Shown one piece after another: positions 1 through 6,534 of a stretch of 8,736 bases of DNA; position 1 is the first letter of the stretch; every line of letters starts with the position of its first letter. The stretch comes from Lachnospiraceae bacterium UBA7188 (GTDB taxonomy: Bacteria; Bacillota; Clostridia; Lachnospirales; Lachnospiraceae). The translations under genes were made by a program, and so were the position numbers. Location: assembly GCA_002490995.1 (NCBI GenBank), contig DKVC01000217.1, positions 4,930-13,665 on the forward strand, in the 5' to 3' direction. The notes under the pieces were generated by a model, which saw nothing but the letters and a program-made list of their open reading frames with translations, was not told the origin of the DNA and searched no databases.

Positions 1-22
1 GGTTCGAATCCTCTAACGCACG
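1..22 (+). tRNA. 3' end of a tRNA gene (truncated by window edge)
   Basis: The first bases give the TTCGAAT T-loop (3-9), the 3' strand of the T-stem (CCTCT, 10-14), a seven-base acceptor strand (AACGCAC, 15-21) and a G discriminator at 22. CCA is not encoded. The anticodon lies outside the window, so the isotype cannot be read. A G discriminator would suit tRNA-Arg among others, but that is only a guess. A terminator follows at once. Confidence 0.85.
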
Positions 23-29
23 TAGAAGA

Positions 30-68
30 CAAAAAGAACTGGATTATACCCGGTTCTTTTTGTTTTGT
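30..68 (+). terminator. Intrinsic terminator after the tRNA
   Basis: A 13-bp stem (30-42 with 50-62, one T·G wobble) closes a 7-nt loop. The 3' arm runs into a T-rich tract (57-66). The 5' arm carries an A-run, so the element could also act on the opposite strand. It ends the tRNA transcript and insulates the next promoter. Confidence 0.9.
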
Positions 69-95
69 CTGCAGTACCCGCTCACGATATTGTTC

Positions 96-123
96 TTGAC
101 AAATATCATTGCCATGCTATAAT
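96..123 (+). promoter_or_regulatory. Sigma-70/SigA-type promoter of the queuosine salvage operon
   Basis: There is a perfect TTGACA (96-101) and a perfect TATAAT (118-123) with a 16-bp spacer. A TG one base ahead of the -10 (115-116) makes it an extended -10. Transcription should start near 129-131, directly before the first riboswitch stem. With both hexamers at consensus the promoter is probably strong, so control is likely to be exerted by the leader RNA. Confidence 0.88.
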
Positions 124-130
124 GACAGTC

Positions 131-193
131 AGGCAGTTCGTAACCATCCTGCCCTGGAAAACTTTTCGGTTATCCAAAATCAAAACTAAGGAG
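131..193 (+). promoter_or_regulatory. Candidate preQ1-I riboswitch with an inserted hairpin
   Basis: Seen: a P1 stem GGCAG/CTGCC (132-136 with 149-153) closes a 12-nt loop TTCGTAACCATC. An A-rich stretch (176-185) and a CTAAGGAG tail (186-193) follow, and the tail includes the Shine-Dalgarno AAGGAG (188-193). A C-rich loop, A-rich linker and 3' tail overlapping the ribosome site are the hallmarks of the preQ1-I H-type pseudoknot. Loop bases 137-140 could pair with tail bases 186-192 as P2, for example G140-C186 and C139-G190.

Unusually, a second hairpin (155-162 with 169-176, 7 of 8 pairs) sits between P1 and the A-rich linker, where the classic aptamer has only a short loop. Inference: preQ1 binding hides the Shine-Dalgarno and represses translation. 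The downstream queuosine genes support this strongly. A different preQ1 class with an embedded hairpin is possible. Confidence 0.75.
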
Positions 194-206
194 CAAAGGG
201 CTGTTT

Positions 207-962
207 ATGCCCGAATGCGTCCCTGGGACAGACTTATCTCTCAGGGCTCATTCACAGATTATACATATGGAAAGATACAGCAAAATTCTGACAAAAAGAA
301 AGCGTGAAATCGTTCTTCTCCGCGGTAAGGGCTGTGCATACAGAAAATGCCCTTTCTGTGACTATCATCTGGACAGCTGCAGCGATGAAGCCGCCAATTA
401 CACACTGAACTGTAAGGTTCTGGAACAGGTCACAGGCGAGTTCGGCGATCTGGAGATCATCAACAGCGGTTCCGTATTCGAGCTTGACCACGATACGCTG
501 GAACACATCAGGGAAGTATGCCGCAGGAAGAAGATTTCCACCATCCACTTTGAATCCCACTATTTATACAGAGAACGCATTCCTGCCCTCAGGCAGCTTT
601 TCGACGGTTTCAACCTGAAGCTGAAACTGGGACTGGAGACCTTTGACCGGGATTTTCGGGAAGGCATCCTAAAAAAAGGCATCCCTGATTCTGACCCCCA
701 GGTAATCAGCCGGCATTTCGAAGAGGCTAATTTTCTCTTCGGCATCCGCGGGCAGAGTGCTTCTTCCATGGAGCGTGATATCCTGCTGGGCCTGAGGTAT
801 TTCGAGCGAATCTGCATCAATATCATGTGCCCCAATACCACCGGCATAATGCCTGACAGCGATGTCATATCCATTTTTATGGATGATCTCTATCCGAAAT
901 ACCGTGATGATGAACGAATTGATATTCTGATTGAAAATACTGACTTTGGAGTAGGTGACTGA
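207..962 (+). CDS. queL: Radical SAM protein, queuine lyase (QueL)-like
   Basis: A 251-residue protein with a cysteine cluster C43-x4-C48-x2-C51 in an RGKGCAYRKCPFCD context, which would bind a [4Fe-4S] cluster. FESH (115-118) and a LGLETFD strand (141-147) are typical of the radical SAM barrel. Established: QueL of gut Clostridia is a small radical SAM enzyme that converts queuine to preQ1 in queuosine salvage. The match rests on my recollection of that family, on the YhhQ-type transporter gene just downstream and on the preQ1-like leader upstream; I could not run a search.

Start: ATG 207 has AAAGGG (195-200) at 6 nt and AAGGAG at 13 nt. ATG 267 (MERYSK) has no good site, but it begins where I expect the conserved family sequence to begin, so the first 20 residues are uncertain. 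The cysteine spacing is x4-x2 rather than the common x3-x2. Other radical SAM functions remain possible. Confidence 0.82.
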   Translation: MPECVPGTDLSLRAHSQIIHMERYSKILTKRKREIVLLRGKGCAYRKCPFCDYHLDSCSDEAANYTLNCKVLEQVTGEFGDLEIINSGSVFELDHDTLEHIREVCRRKKISTIHFESHYLYRERIPALRQLFDGFNLKLKLGLETFDRDFREGILKKGIPDSDPQVISRHFEEANFLFGIRGQSASSMERDILLGLRYFERICINIMCPNTTGIMPDSDVISIFMDDLYPKYRDDERIDILIENTDFGVGD

Positions 963-963
963 T

Positions 964-1674
964 ATGACAAATGAATTATTATTGATGGGTTCCCTGGTTT
1001 TTATCTTTTTCTCGGCTCTGGCAGCGTATAAATGCTTCGGCAGGGCAGGCCTTTACTGCCTCTCCGCCATCGCGACAGTTCTGGCAAACATTGAGGTGCT
1101 GATTCTGGTCAACGCCTTCGGCATGGAGCAGACGTTGGGAAATGTACTCTTCGCCGTAACTTTCCTGATTACGGATATTCTCTCAGAATGTGAGGGGAAA
1201 AAGGCTGCCAGCAGAGCTGTGTGGATCGGAATCTTTTCCTCACTGTTCTTTCTGTTGCTCAGCCAGAGCTGGCTTCTGTACATTCCCGCCGAAACGGACT
1301 GGGCCATGCCTTCCATCAGGGGCATTTTCTCCAGTACCCCCAGGATGCTGCTGTCCTCCCTGGTGGTCTATGCCGTCAGCCAGCTGTTCGATGTATGGCT
1401 TTACCATAAATGGTGGGACTTCACCGGAAAAAAGTACGGCGACAGGCGCAGGTTTCTCTGGCTGCGTAACAATGGCTCCACGCTGATAAGCCAGATTCTG
1501 AATACTTTTTTATTTACTTTGTTCGCCTTTTACGGTACTTACGATACGGAGACACTTTTGTCCATCTTCGCCTCCAGTTACGTGATTTATATCTTTACCT
1601 CACTGCTGGACACACCAGTATTGTATCTGGCACGGAAAATCCATCCCAATGAAGAAGAACAACCAACACCGTAA
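964..1674 (+). CDS. yhhQ: Queuosine precursor transporter, YhhQ/DUF165 family
   Basis: A 236-residue, very hydrophobic integral membrane protein with about six predicted membrane segments (roughly 4-22, 30-50, 58-72, 85-106, 125-148, 172-215). Family motifs are visible: TDILSECEGKKAA (70-82), QLFDVWLYH (140-148) and LRNNGSTLISQ (167-177). Established: E. coli YhhQ takes up preQ0 and preQ1, and relatives in other bacteria accept queuine.

ATG 964 follows the upstream stop (960-962) by one base. GGAG (948-951) lies inside the upstream gene, so the two are probably translationally coupled. GTG 955 is a less likely start. Position 180 is Asn in SQILNT, where I recall Asp in many homologues. Next to a queuine lyase-like gene, queuine is a reasonable substrate, but this is inferred. 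Confidence 0.92.
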   Translation: MTNELLLMGSLVFIFFSALAAYKCFGRAGLYCLSAIATVLANIEVLILVNAFGMEQTLGNVLFAVTFLITDILSECEGKKAASRAVWIGIFSSLFFLLLSQSWLLYIPAETDWAMPSIRGIFSSTPRMLLSSLVVYAVSQLFDVWLYHKWWDFTGKKYGDRRRFLWLRNNGSTLISQILNTFLFTLFAFYGTYDTETLLSIFASSYVIYIFTSLLDTPVLYLARKIHPNEEEQPTP

Positions 1675-1694
1675 TCTGCCCTGCCTTTAAACAA

Positions 1695-1738
1695 ATATCC
1701 CGCAGCTTTACCCCTTCCACGGCAAAGCTGCGGGATAT
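1695..1738. terminator. Shared hairpin between convergent genes
   Basis: A perfect 15-bp inverted repeat (1695-1709 with 1724-1738) surrounds a 14-nt loop. Read on the - strand, the stem is followed by a T-rich stretch (about 1694-1687), which suits termination of the aldolase-like gene ending at 1765. Read on the + strand there is no T-run, so termination of the yhhQ transcript would be less efficient, or the hairpin may serve mainly as a 3' protective stem. Confidence 0.8.
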
Positions 1739-1764
1739 GATCCGGACACGGCACGAAAGCTTTC

Positions 1765-2805
1765 TCATGAAACAGTCAGAATCTTCCTCTCCAACCCGGC
1801 GAAATATGCTCCGGTAAAATTCTCCATATCCTCCACGGATCTGACGCAGGAAGCGCTCCATTCGTCTGCATTTTCCCTCCTGCAGTCAGGCCCGATGGGA
1901 ACGCCTCTCCTGCCCAGGGCATACTTTGCGCTTCTGGGATAGCACTGTCTCTCGATATGGGCCGTTATGGTCATCAGCTGCTGCATCTGCTCCGCAGACT
2001 GCCTGTCCCCATTCCAGTTATCCATCATCCATCGGTACAGCTCCGGATGGAAATTCAGCATCACGCCGCAGTGCCCGTGGCCGCCCATTTTTAAGAATTC
2101 ATACATCAGGGAAGAATCCGCATTGAAAATCTTCAGCGGTGTCCCTTTCACCGCTTCCAGCTTCCCCTTCAGAATCTCCAGGCTCAGTGAAGTCTCCTTA
2201 TAGAAGACAAAACGGCCTGTTTTCGCGCACCATGCCACCAAATCCGGGGAAAACAATCTCTTGTAAGGCTTCGGACACTCATACAGGCCGAAACGGACAT
2301 CCGGCACTGCCTCCAGAATCCGGCCAATCGCCTCCCTGATACAGTCTTCACTCTCGTCCCTGTAAACGAAAGAATTCGTCAATAATACAACGATATCCGC
2401 TCCTGCCGCCGCCATCCTGCGCGCGGAGGCAATCAGATCTTCCACCAGGTTCTGCCCCGCCGCAGGTGATGCGCCAGTCGGCACCTCCACGCAGGCGGTA
2501 GATGCCACCGGGACATCACCTGCCGTCTCCTTCACACAGGCTGTAATCTTCAGCCGTTCCTCTTCGGTGAGCAGTTCCATCTCATTGGAAAGGCATACGG
2601 CAAACAGGCCTGCCGCCCCATTGTCCAGATACCACCTGGTCAGCGCCCGCAGACCTTCGTAATCCACTTCCTTTTCCCTGGTAAAAGGTGTCAGCATCAC
2701 AGGCCATAAGCCTTCCGGCAGCTCACACACTGTGGAGTCGTGGCACTGCCGAAACTTCGTCTCCGATTCAAAGATATGCTGATGATTGATTACCTGATCC
2801 TTCAT
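1765..2805 (-). CDS. DHDPS/N-acetylneuraminate lyase superfamily protein
   Basis: A 346-residue class I aldolase-like TIM barrel. LWPVMLTPF (33-41) is the family's N-terminal strand. Tyr175 (GLYECP) and Lys203 (FYKETS) are the catalytic Tyr and Schiff-base Lys, 28 residues apart as in DHDPS (Tyr133/Lys161). Two features of true DHDPS are missing. The GTTGE loop is CLSNEM (71-76), and the residue aligned with the substrate-carboxylate Arg138 is Pro180. It is therefore probably not DapA.

It is longer than the usual ~290-300 residues, with an N-terminal extension of about 30 residues rich in His and Cys (HQH, RQCHD). ATG 2805 is chosen because GGAGG (2813-2817) lies 7 nt upstream; a TTG at 2835 lacks this. 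It is last in the minus-strand run, 67 bp after proC, so it may act on a related amino acid or keto acid. The substrate is unknown. Confidence 0.88.
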   Translation of the reverse strand: MKDQVINHQHIFESETKFRQCHDSTVCELPEGLWPVMLTPFTREKEVDYEGLRALTRWYLDNGAAGLFAVCLSNEMELLTEEERLKITACVKETAGDVPVASTACVEVPTGASPAAGQNLVEDLIASARRMAAAGADIVVLLTNSFVYRDESEDCIREAIGRILEAVPDVRFGLYECPKPYKRLFSPDLVAWCAKTGRFVFYKETSLSLEILKGKLEAVKGTPLKIFNADSSLMYEFLKMGGHGHCGVMLNFHPELYRWMMDNWNGDRQSAEQMQQLMTITAHIERQCYPRSAKYALGRRGVPIGPDCRRENADEWSASCVRSVEDMENFTGAYFAGLERKILTVS

Positions 2806-2812
2806 AACAATT

Positions 2813-2817
2813 CCTCC
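2813..2817 (-). promoter_or_regulatory. Ribosome binding site deciding the aldolase-like start
   Basis: GGAGG read on the - strand lies 7 nt before ATG 2805. This supports that start over the in-frame TTG 30 bases further upstream. Confidence 0.85.
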
Positions 2818-2872
2818 GTTGTTCCTCTTTCCCAATCTCTATTCTCACAGGCAGGGGAAGAGTCCTGTTTCC

Positions 2873-3667
2873 TTACATTCCCCTGGACTTATCCGCGCAG
2901 GCCTTCACAGCTTCAAATACCGCACTCCGAAGGCCTTTTTCCTCCAGAACACGCACCGCCTCAATAGTAGTTCCTCCGGGGGAACAGACCATATCCTTCA
3001 GCTCCCCGGGATGCTTCCCCGTATCCAATACCATCTTCGCGCTGCCCAACACTGCCTGGGCAGCAAATTTATAGGCCTGCGCCCGGGGCATGCCCTCCGC
3101 CACCGCCGCGTCGGCCATGGCTTCTATGAACATGAAAACAAAAGCCGGTGAGCTGCCGCTGACTGCCGTCACCACGTCCATCAGATTCTCCCCCACGATC
3201 TCCGTGTTGCTGAAACCGCTGCAGATATCTCTCACCATGGCAATATCTTCTTTTGAGACATACTCACCCGGGCATATCCCCATCATGCCCTCCCTGACCA
3301 TGGCAGGCGTGTTGGGCATGGTACGTATGATTTTTACCGGTTTTACGAATGTCTCCTGAAGCCATTCCAGTGTCTTTCCCGGCGCAATGGTGACCACTAC
3401 CTTATCCAGAGTGACCACATCCCTGATTTCTTCGATAACATCCTGGTAATATTGGGGCTTTACTGCCAAAAACAGCACATCCGCAAAGCTTGCCACAATC
3501 TTATTGTCCATGGATGTCCGAATCCCCAGTTCTTTTTCGATGGCAGTCAATGCCCCCGCCATGGCATCCGAAGCCATAATCTCGTCTTCCGTACATTTGC
3601 CGGAAGCAAGAATGCCGCGCATCATGGCTCCCCCCATATTTCCGCTTCCTATAAATCCTGCTTTCAT
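2873..3667 (-). CDS. proC: Pyrroline-5-carboxylate reductase
   Basis: A 264-residue cytoplasmic enzyme that reduces 1-pyrroline-5-carboxylate to L-proline with NAD(P)H, the last step of proline synthesis. The Rossmann motif GFIGSGNMG is at residues 4-12 and FLAVKPQ follows in the dinucleotide-binding domain. RTMPNTPA and the C-terminal helical signature starting VSGSSPAF and running to SPGGTT complete the family pattern. Length is normal (~270).

ATG 3667 is chosen because it starts directly at the Rossmann fold and has AGGAGA (3674-3679) 6 nt upstream; the upstream in-frame extension is not family-like. Neighbours are the kinase-like gene (96 bp upstream) and the aldolase-like gene (67 bp downstream). 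No other proline-synthesis gene is in view. In gut Clostridia ProC can also finish hydroxyproline use, but nothing here shows that. Confidence 0.97.
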   Translation of the reverse strand: MKAGFIGSGNMGGAMMRGILASGKCTEDEIMASDAMAGALTAIEKELGIRTSMDNKIVASFADVLFLAVKPQYYQDVIEEIRDVVTLDKVVVTIAPGKTLEWLQETFVKPVKIIRTMPNTPAMVREGMMGICPGEYVSKEDIAMVRDICSGFSNTEIVGENLMDVVTAVSGSSPAFVFMFIEAMADAAVAEGMPRAQAYKFAAQAVLGSAKMVLDTGKHPGELKDMVCSPGGTTIEAVRVLEEKGLRSAVFEAVKACADKSRGM

Positions 3668-3763
3668 GTTCTTTCTCCTGTTTTCGGTTCTGTATCTGTT
3701 CCTTAAATTCAATAGGTGTATCACTTTTCATAAGCCAGGATTCCACCCTGGTACTGCCGCCTC

Positions 3764-5419
3764 TCACACATTAAAGCAGCTGCCTCCCACAAACTCTCTG
3801 CAGATGGAATTGTTTGGCAGGCTCTCACTGGGCACGCTGAGGAAATAGTCAAGAAACTTCAGCAGCCTCTTTGCCTCGTAATATTCAGGCGCCTCCCTGG
3901 GAATCTGGAACAACAGCGGCTCCGCAAAGGTCTTCAGCATGGCAAGTTCATAGATCAGAGCCGAATTGAACATGGCGTCAGCCTCCTCCTGGAAGGGAAA
4001 TATATTCTCTTCCTCGCCTCTGCGCACGGAATGCCACATCTGAATCGTCCTCTGAGCGCTGGCGCCTCTGGTGCGGGCATCCCGAACCATTCTCCGCAGC
4101 AGGCGGCCGTCCGTGGTGGGAATCCGGTTATGTCCGTCCACATTCAGGGTGGTCAGAGCGCTGATATAGATCTTATACTTACTCTCTTCCGGCAATGCAT
4201 AAGACATCTTCTCATTTAATCCGTGAATTCCCTCCAGAACCAGGATATCATTCTTCCCCAGCTGCATGTAATCTCCACAGTATTCCCGCTGTCCTGTCTT
4301 GAAGTTGAATACCGGCATTTCCACCCGCTCTCCAGCCAGCAGGCTCACCATATTGTCATTGAAAAGCTTCACATCTATGGCTTCCAGGCACTCGAAATTG
4401 TAATCCCCGTTCTCGTCCCTGGGCGTCTGCTCCCTGTTTACAAAATAGTTGTCCAGCGCAATGGTCCTGGGTATCTTGCCCAGAGTCCGCAGCTGAATGG
4501 ACAGTCTGTGGGAAAAGCTGGTCTTACCCGAGGAAGAAGGTCCCGCAATCATTACAAATTTCACGCCCTCACGCTCCGTGATATCCCTGGCGATTTCGCC
4601 TATCTTCCGCTCCTGTTCCGCTTCCTGCACCAGGATAAGATCGCTCATGGAGCCATTGCAGATCTGGTCGTTCAGATCGCCAACCGTCTCTATGCCGGCC
4701 GTCCGGCCCCAATCCATGGCATTCTCCATTGTTTCAAACAGCTTCTTACTCTCCGTAAAAGGCTCCACCAGCGTGGGATTTGCCTTAGTGGGAAGCACCA
4801 GCATGAAACCATTTTTATAAGGGACTACATCGTACCATTTCACATAACCTGCATTAGGAAGCATGTAACCATAGTAATAATCACAATACCCGTCTATTTC
4901 ATACACATTGACACTGGAGCTCATCCGGTAATGAAACAGCTTCACCTTATCCTCCATGCCCTTCTCCCGAAACAGCGCCACAGCATCGTCAATGGGATAA
5001 GAATGCTTCATGAACGGCTCTTTCGCTTCGGACAGCTGCCTCATCCTCTCCATAATCCGCTCCGCGCTCTTCTCACTGACAGGCACCTCGCCAAAGGTAT
5101 TCACATAGATTCCCCGCCCTATGGTAAATTCCACGCAGCTTTTCCGCGCCGCCTCCGCGCCGAATACATCGTGAACTCCCTTCAGAAAGAGCATGGTCGC
5201 CGTGCGTACATAAGTTTTATGCCCCACATCATCCCTTAAGGTGAAAAAATCCACAGTACAGTCCCTGCTTACTTTTTTGAAAAGTTCCCGAATCTTGCCA
5301 TTTACTGATACTACTGCGATAGTGTCGCCATATTCTTTCTGATATTCCGAAACGATGGCCTCATATGTAGTTCCCTGCTGTACCTGTTTCTGCTCTCCCC
5401 GAATTGTAACCGTAACCAT
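3764..5419 (-). CDS. Uridine kinase-like nucleoside kinase with ThrRS-like N-terminal half
   Basis: A 551-residue protein in two parts. Residues 1-60 look like a TGS domain. Residues 65-230 resemble the editing (SAD) domain region of threonyl-tRNA synthetase (SYPIDDAVALF... with MLPNAGYVKWYDV), but the His pair needed for editing is not visible (GHKTYVRTATML), so editing is doubtful.

The C-terminal half is a uridine kinase/phosphoribulokinase-type P-loop domain: Walker A GPSSSGKTS (293-301), ALDNYF (321-326), Walker B-like DILVLEGIHGLN (391-402) and a basic RLLRRMVRDARTRG lid segment. This fusion is known in Firmicutes and Thermotogae as a 'nucleoside kinase'. Its exact nucleoside and the role of the front half are uncertain.

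ATG 5419 has AAGGAAGG (5426-5433) 6 nt upstream. It lies 122 bp after trmK with no obvious terminator between them. Confidence 0.92.
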   Translation of the reverse strand: MVTVTIRGEQKQVQQGTTYEAIVSEYQKEYGDTIAVVSVNGKIRELFKKVSRDCTVDFFTLRDDVGHKTYVRTATMLFLKGVHDVFGAEAARKSCVEFTIGRGIYVNTFGEVPVSEKSAERIMERMRQLSEAKEPFMKHSYPIDDAVALFREKGMEDKVKLFHYRMSSSVNVYEIDGYCDYYYGYMLPNAGYVKWYDVVPYKNGFMLVLPTKANPTLVEPFTESKKLFETMENAMDWGRTAGIETVGDLNDQICNGSMSDLILVQEAEQERKIGEIARDITEREGVKFVMIAGPSSSGKTSFSHRLSIQLRTLGKIPRTIALDNYFVNREQTPRDENGDYNFECLEAIDVKLFNDNMVSLLAGERVEMPVFNFKTGQREYCGDYMQLGKNDILVLEGIHGLNEKMSYALPEESKYKIYISALTTLNVDGHNRIPTTDGRLLRRMVRDARTRGASAQRTIQMWHSVRRGEEENIFPFQEEADAMFNSALIYELAMLKTFAEPLLFQIPREAPEYYEAKRLLKFLDYFLSVPSESLPNNSICREFVGGSCFNV

Positions 5420-5541
5420 ACCTGACCTTCCTTTCTCTTTTCTCTCAACCGTTCTGTGGCCTGGAAGCCCTGTAATTCGCCGCAGCAGCAACACTGCTGT
5501 ATATGTGATATCATCGGCGGGAACAGCAAACAGCGGAGAAA

Positions 5542-6534
5542 TTAAACCTGAAAAAAATTCATCGCCGACCTGATATCTTCCAGTTCGCAGCGCAATCCGC
5601 CCAGACGTTTCTCAGCTTTCGCAGTACCCGCAAGTGTCAGCGATCTCTCCAGCATCCTGACGTAGTTTTCTCTCTGCCGCAGATACTGCAGGAGAACCGG
5701 ATGCTTTTTCCGCAAAAGCAGCTCCCCGTACAAATCATACAGCCTCTGCAAATCTTCCGTTTCTTCTGCCGTATCCGAACCCTGTCCGCCGCTCCCGCTT
5801 CCGGCGTTTATCGGCGCTTCGGCAGCTGCTCCCGAATCCTGCCCACCGCTCACGTTTCCAGCGTTTATCGGCGCTTCGGCAGCTGCTCCTGAATCCTGCC
5901 CACCACTCTTGTTTCCAGCGTTTATCGATGCTTCGGCAGCTGCTCCTGAATCCTGCCCACCGCTCTCGTTTCCAGCGTTTATCGATGCTTCGGCAGCTGC
6001 TTCCGAATGCCTGCCGGCTTCCCTGCCTTCTTCAATCCTGCCCGTTTTCAGCACATGCACCGCCTTCATGGCAAAATAGTACTTGCCTCCCTCGAAAACA
6101 GCATTTTCGTCAATCACAGCGAAACCGGCTTCCCGAAGAAACGCCCGAAACTGCGCAAGTTCCGACTGGGGCTGAAGAATCAGCTCCCGCATCCCGCAGG
6201 CTTTCTCCAGTCCTTCTCTCAGAATCCTCTCCATCAGCCTGCCGCCCATGCCTGCGCATACCAGTGTGTCTGCCTCACCCGGCCAGCACTCTGCAAGGCC
6301 GTCGGACAGTCTCACTTCTATGTAGTCCTCCAGTCCGGTTTCCGCAATATGAACCTTTGCTGCCGCCAGCGGTCCCTCCCGCACATCCATGGCAATCGCC
6401 CCGGGACAGATACCAGCGCCGACCAGGCTGATGGACAGATACCCATGATCGCATCCTACATCAACCAGGCGATTCCCCGGAGTCACCATATCTGCCAGCA
6501 TCTGAAGTCTTTCCGATAAAATATTGGGTGCCAT
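5542..6534 (-). CDS. trmK: tRNA (adenine(22)-N(1))-methyltransferase with repeat insert
   Basis: A 330-residue class I SAM-dependent methyltransferase that makes m1A22 in tRNA. Residues 1-165 are the Rossmann catalytic domain, with the SAM-binding LVDVGCDHGYL (23-33), VCAGMGGRLM (92-101) and LILQPQSE (118-125), the latter at the catalytic motif. Residues 258-330 are a helical, charged segment matching the C-terminal coiled-coil domain of TrmK.

Between them, about 179-254 hold four 19-residue repeats (AAAEAS/PINAGNxSGGQDSG), making the protein roughly 90 residues longer than the usual ~230-240. The frame is intact throughout and both domains look complete, so the gene is probably functional.

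ATG 6534 shares its A with the TGA of rpoD (TGATG), so translation is likely coupled to the sigma factor. The rpoD-trmK order is conserved in Firmicutes. Confidence 0.95.
   Translation of the reverse strand: MAPNILSERLQMLADMVTPGNRLVDVGCDHGYLSISLVGAGICPGAIAMDVREGPLAAAKVHIAETGLEDYIEVRLSDGLAECWPGEADTLVCAGMGGRLMERILREGLEKACGMRELILQPQSELAQFRAFLREAGFAVIDENAVFEGGKYYFAMKAVHVLKTGRIEEGREAGRHSEAAAEASINAGNESGGQDSGAAAEASINAGNKSGGQDSGAAAEAPINAGNVSGGQDSGAAAEAPINAGSGSGGQGSDTAEETEDLQRLYDLYGELLLRKKHPVLLQYLRQRENYVRMLERSLTLAGTAKAEKRLGGLRCELEDIRSAMNFFQV
5774..6014. repeat. 57-bp tandem repeat inside trmK
   Basis: Three full 57-bp units start at 5804, 5861 and 5918. A fourth degenerate unit starts at 5975, and a partial one lies at 5774-5803. 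Adjacent full units differ at 4 of 57 positions by direct comparison. 57 is a multiple of three, so gain or loss of units keeps the reading frame and changes the protein by 19 residues at a time. The encoded stretch is rich in Ala, Gly, Ser and Asn and is probably a flexible linker. Confidence 0.96.

Noticed and set aside
65..307. An 80-codon frame across the promoter and riboswitch region.
   Set aside because: It starts upstream of the promoter, runs through structured leader RNA and overlaps the radical SAM gene in another frame. It is not a real gene.
3725..3755. A T-box-like piece on the - strand between the kinase-like gene and proC (AGGGTGGAAT inside a CCAGG/CCTGG hairpin).
   Set aside because: The gap is only 96 bp, with no specifier stem, no full T-box consensus and no terminator with a T-run. 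The match is probably chance.
4223..5239. A 338-codon open frame on the + strand opposite the kinase-like gene.
   Set aside because: It lies wholly within a well-supported gene, lacks recognisable motifs and has no good ribosome site. It is treated as a shadow.
5420..5541. A small hairpin (CAGCAG/CTGCTG) in the trmK-kinase gap as a terminator or an internal promoter site.
   Set aside because: There is no T-run after the short stem, and no -35/-10 pair with acceptable spacing could be found. The gap is left unassigned.
5774..6014. The evenly spaced repeats considered as a CRISPR array.
   Set aside because: The units are contiguous with no unique spacers, keep the reading frame of trmK and have no cas genes nearby.
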